Assembly: GCA_036227345.1 (NCBI GenBank)
Contig: CP109468.1
Span: forward strand, 7,874,001-7,938,000
Reading direction: 5' to 3'
Length of the DNA: 64,000 bases
Source of the DNA: Streptomyces sp. NBC_01463
GTDB taxonomy: Bacteria; Actinomycetota; Actinomycetes; Streptomycetales; Streptomycetaceae
The notes beneath the pieces were generated by a model, which saw only the letters and a list, made by a program, of their open reading frames with translations, was not told the origin of the DNA and did not search any database. The number at the start of each line of letters is the position of its first letter. Position 1 is the stretch's first letter. Below, one piece after another: positions 62,377 through 64,000 of this stretch. The position numbers and the translations under genes are program-made.

Positions 62377-62416
62377 GGGGCGGCGTGTCCGACGTGGGTG
62401 TCGGATGCGCCGCCCC
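62377..62416. terminator. Bidirectional terminator between M23 and exporter genes
   Basis: GGGGCGGCG pairs with CGCCGCCCC and, inside, TCCGAC pairs with GTCGGA around a six-base loop, with a symmetric TG/TG bulge. It lies between convergent stops at 62299 and 62432. Confidence 0.85.
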
Positions 62417-62431
62417 GGGGGTGGTTGGGGG

Positions 62432-63223
62432 TTACTTGGGGTCGTCGTTGAAGCGTGCGGTGGACCAGCGGTAGCCGAGGACGGTGAGGGCGAGGCACCA
62501 GGCGAGGGTGAGCCAGCCGTTGTTGCCGATCTCGGTGCCGAGGAGGAGGCCGCGGAGGGTTTCGATGGCGGGGGTGAAGGGCTGGTACTCGGCGATGGGG
62601 CGGAACCAGCCGGGCATGGTGTCGACGGGGATGAAGGCGCTGGAGAGGAGGGGGAGCAGGATCATGGGGAGGGCGTTGTTGCTGGCGGCTTCGGCGTTGG
62701 GGCTGATGAGGCCCATGCCGACGGCGATCCAGGTGAACGCGGTGGCGAAGAGGACCAGGAGTCCGAAGGCGGCGAACCATTCCAGGACGGTGGCGTCGGT
62801 GGAGCGGAAGCCGATGGCGGCGCCGACGGCGCCGACCAGGACGACGCTGGCGATGCATTGCAGGACGCTGCCCAGGACGTGGCCGATGAGGACGGATCCG
62901 CGGTGGATGGCCATGGTGCGGAAGCGGGCGATGATCCCTTCGGTCATGTCGTTGGAGACGGAGACGGCGGTGCCGATGGTGGTGGAGCCGATCGTCATGA
63001 GGAGGAGGCCGGGGACGATGTAGGCGATGTACTGGGCGCGGTCGGCGCCGCCGCCGCCGATGCCGGCGCTCATGACGTCGCCGAAGATGTAGACGAAGAG
63101 CAGGAGCAGCATGATCGGGGTGAGCAGGAGGTTGAGGGTGAGGGAGGGGTAGCGGCGGGCGTGCAGGAGGTTGCGGCGCAGCATGGTGTGGGAGTCGCGG
63201 ACGGCCAGGGGCAGGGTGCTCAT
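62432..63223 (-). CDS. ABC-2 type exporter permease (DrrB-like)
   Basis: A 263-residue membrane protein with six hydrophobic segments: LLLTPIMLLLLFVYIFGDVM, YIVPGLLLMTIGSTTIGTAV, IASVVLVGAVGAAIGF, LLVLFATAFTWIAVGMGLI, LPMILLPLLSSAFIPVDTMP and a last helix near WLTLAWCLALTVLGY. The FARYRT/ARFRTM-type loop (IIARFRTMAIHRGSVLIGHV) and P..F.P....PFTPAIETLRGLL are typical of DrrB daunorubicin-type exporters. Its ATG overlaps the ATPase stop as ATGA. Substrate unknown; drug or secondary-metabolite efflux is the family role. Confidence 0.92.
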   Translation of the reverse strand: MSTLPLAVRDSHTMLRRNLLHARRYPSLTLNLLLTPIMLLLLFVYIFGDVMSAGIGGGGADRAQYIAYIVPGLLLMTIGSTTIGTAVSVSNDMTEGIIARFRTMAIHRGSVLIGHVLGSVLQCIASVVLVGAVGAAIGFRSTDATVLEWFAAFGLLVLFATAFTWIAVGMGLISPNAEAASNNALPMILLPLLSSAFIPVDTMPGWFRPIAEYQPFTPAIETLRGLLLGTEIGNNGWLTLAWCLALTVLGYRWSTARFNDDPK

Positions 63224-64000
63224 CGGGTGGTCTCCTGGGTCTGGTGCGGCAGCGCGCCGGTGGGGGTGGTGAGGGCGAAGAACACGTCGTCGAGGTCGGG
63301 GGTGTGGACGGTGAGTTCGTCGGCCTCGACACCGGTCGAGTCGAGCCAGTCGAGAATGGCGCGCAGTTCGCGCTGACTTCCGCCGCTGGGGAGTTGCAGG
63401 GTGAGGGCTTCGTCGTCCCGGGCGGCCTCGTGCAGGGCGGTGGCGGCCGACCGGTACGCGGACGGGTCGGTGAACCTCAGCCGTACGTGTCCGCCCGGGA
63501 CGAGCCGCTTGAGCTCGGCCGGGCTTCCCTCGGCGGCGATCTTGCCGTTGTCGAGTACGGCGATGCGGTCGGCGAGTTCGTCGGCTTCGTCGAGGTACTG
63601 GGTGGTGAGCAGGACGGTGACGCCGGTGGTGACGAGGCTGCGGATGATGCCCCACATGGTGTGGCGGGAGCGTGGGTCCAGGCCGGTGGTGGGTTCGTCG
63701 AGGAAGATGATGCGGGGGCTGCCGACCAGGGTCATCGCGATGTCCAGGCGGCGTTTCATGCCGCCGGAGTAGGTGGAGGCGGGCTTCTTCGCGGCGTCCA
63801 CCAGGTCGAAGCGTTCCAGGAGTTCGGCGGTGACGCGCCGGCCATCGGCCCTGGTGAGGTGGTGCAGGTCCGCCATCAGGAGCATGTTCTCCTCGCCGGT
63901 GATCAGACCGTCCACGGCGGAGAACTGGCCGGTGACCCCGATCGCGGCACGCACGGCCTGCGGCTCGGTGGCCAGGTCGTGGCCCCCGACCCGGATCTCC
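63220..64000 (-). CDS. ABC exporter ATPase (DrrA-like), N-terminus beyond window
   Basis: The last 260 codons of a DrrA-type ATPase, cut at its 5' end by the right edge, so Walker A is not visible. Present are the Q-loop region (AIGVTGQFSAVDGLITGEEN), the signature YSGGMKRRLDIAMTL, Walker B IIFLDEPTTGLDPRSR, the switch His replaced by Gln in LLTTQYLDEADELA (as usual in DrrA), and the C-terminal extension (VRLRFTDPSAYRSAATALHE, ELTVHTPDLDDVFFALT). Stop and start overlap with the permease gene, a standard DrrAB operon. Confidence 0.92.
   Translation of the reverse strand, partial: EIRVGGHDLATEPQAVRAAIGVTGQFSAVDGLITGEENMLLMADLHHLTRADGRRVTAELLERFDLVDAAKKPASTYSGGMKRRLDIAMTLVGSPRIIFLDEPTTGLDPRSRHTMWGIIRSLVTTGVTVLLTTQYLDEADELADRIAVLDNGKIAAEGSPAELKRLVPGGHVRLRFTDPSAYRSAATALHEAARDDEALTLQLPSGGSQRELRAILDWLDSTGVEADELTVHTPDLDDVFFALTTPTGALPHQTQETTR

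Overview
The window is chromosomal DNA from a high-GC actinobacterium, almost certainly a Streptomyces. The evidence is very strong G/C preference at third codon positions, GTG starts, and families typical of the genus: a csn chito-oligosaccharide operon, a SAV_915-type protein, YafY-type WYL and ROK regulators, ECF sigma factors with a SnoaL tail, several eukaryotic-type Ser/Thr kinases, a Fur/KatG pair and an actinobacterial Rhs toxin. I count 47 protein genes, two of them cut by the window edges. I saw no rRNA, tRNA, CRISPR array, transposase or prophage core.

Layout, left part. 1-1.3 kb holds an EF-hand protein (partial) and an HNH-like zinc protein. 1.4-4.7 kb holds a four-gene osmolyte ABC importer (binding lipoprotein, two permeases, ATPase with CBS tail), divergent from a histidine-ammonia-lyase homologue (4.8-6.4 kb) whose MIO tripeptide is altered. 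6.6-13.4 kb is a six-gene operon matching csnR-csnE-csnF-csnG-csnH-csnK of Streptomyces coelicolor: ROK repressor, ABC importer, GH4 glycosidase and sugar kinase, with a clear promoter and a palindromic operator. 13.4-15.8 kb holds two tandem membrane-anchored proteins of unknown function. 15.8-19.7 kb holds a WYL regulator divergent (over a 25-bp perfect palindrome) from two small proteins, then a methyltransferase and a cytochrome P450.

Middle. 19.9-32.1 kb is a polymorphic toxin locus. It contains a 2,682-residue secreted Rhs/YD-repeat protein with an internal ricin-type lectin, an Rhs core, a lysine-rich linker, a Hint self-processing domain and a C-terminal deaminase-type toxin. An Imm1-like immunity gene lies directly downstream. 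A 1,063-residue secreted FG-GAP protein is divergent from the toxin. The toxin tip and immunity gene are clearly less GC-rich than the shell. 32.3-44.4 kb holds LemA and DUF2207 proteins, a small SHOCT-like pair, CorA, two convergent Ser/Thr kinases (one with a PQQ-type propeller, one with WD40 repeats), an AhpD-like protein divergent from a SnoaL-type ECF sigma factor, and a SAV_915 protein followed by diaminopimelate decarboxylase.

Right part. 44.5-50.5 kb holds a hypothetical protein, an HSP90 and a large TPR protein, convergent with two tandem DUF4139 (MuiA-like) proteins (50.5-54.2 kb). 54.2-57.8 kb is an oxidative-stress group: a Fur-family repressor divergent from katG, with a palindrome inside the katG promoter, then a nitrobindin-like protein. 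57.8-60.1 kb is a HelD-type RNA-polymerase helicase with an unusual 5' region. 60.2-62.3 kb holds two divergent Tat-exported muralytic enzymes (GH25 and M23) whose C-terminal peptidoglycan-binding domains are encoded by a 362-bp perfect inverted repeat. The window ends in a DrrAB-type drug exporter (ATPase cut by the edge).
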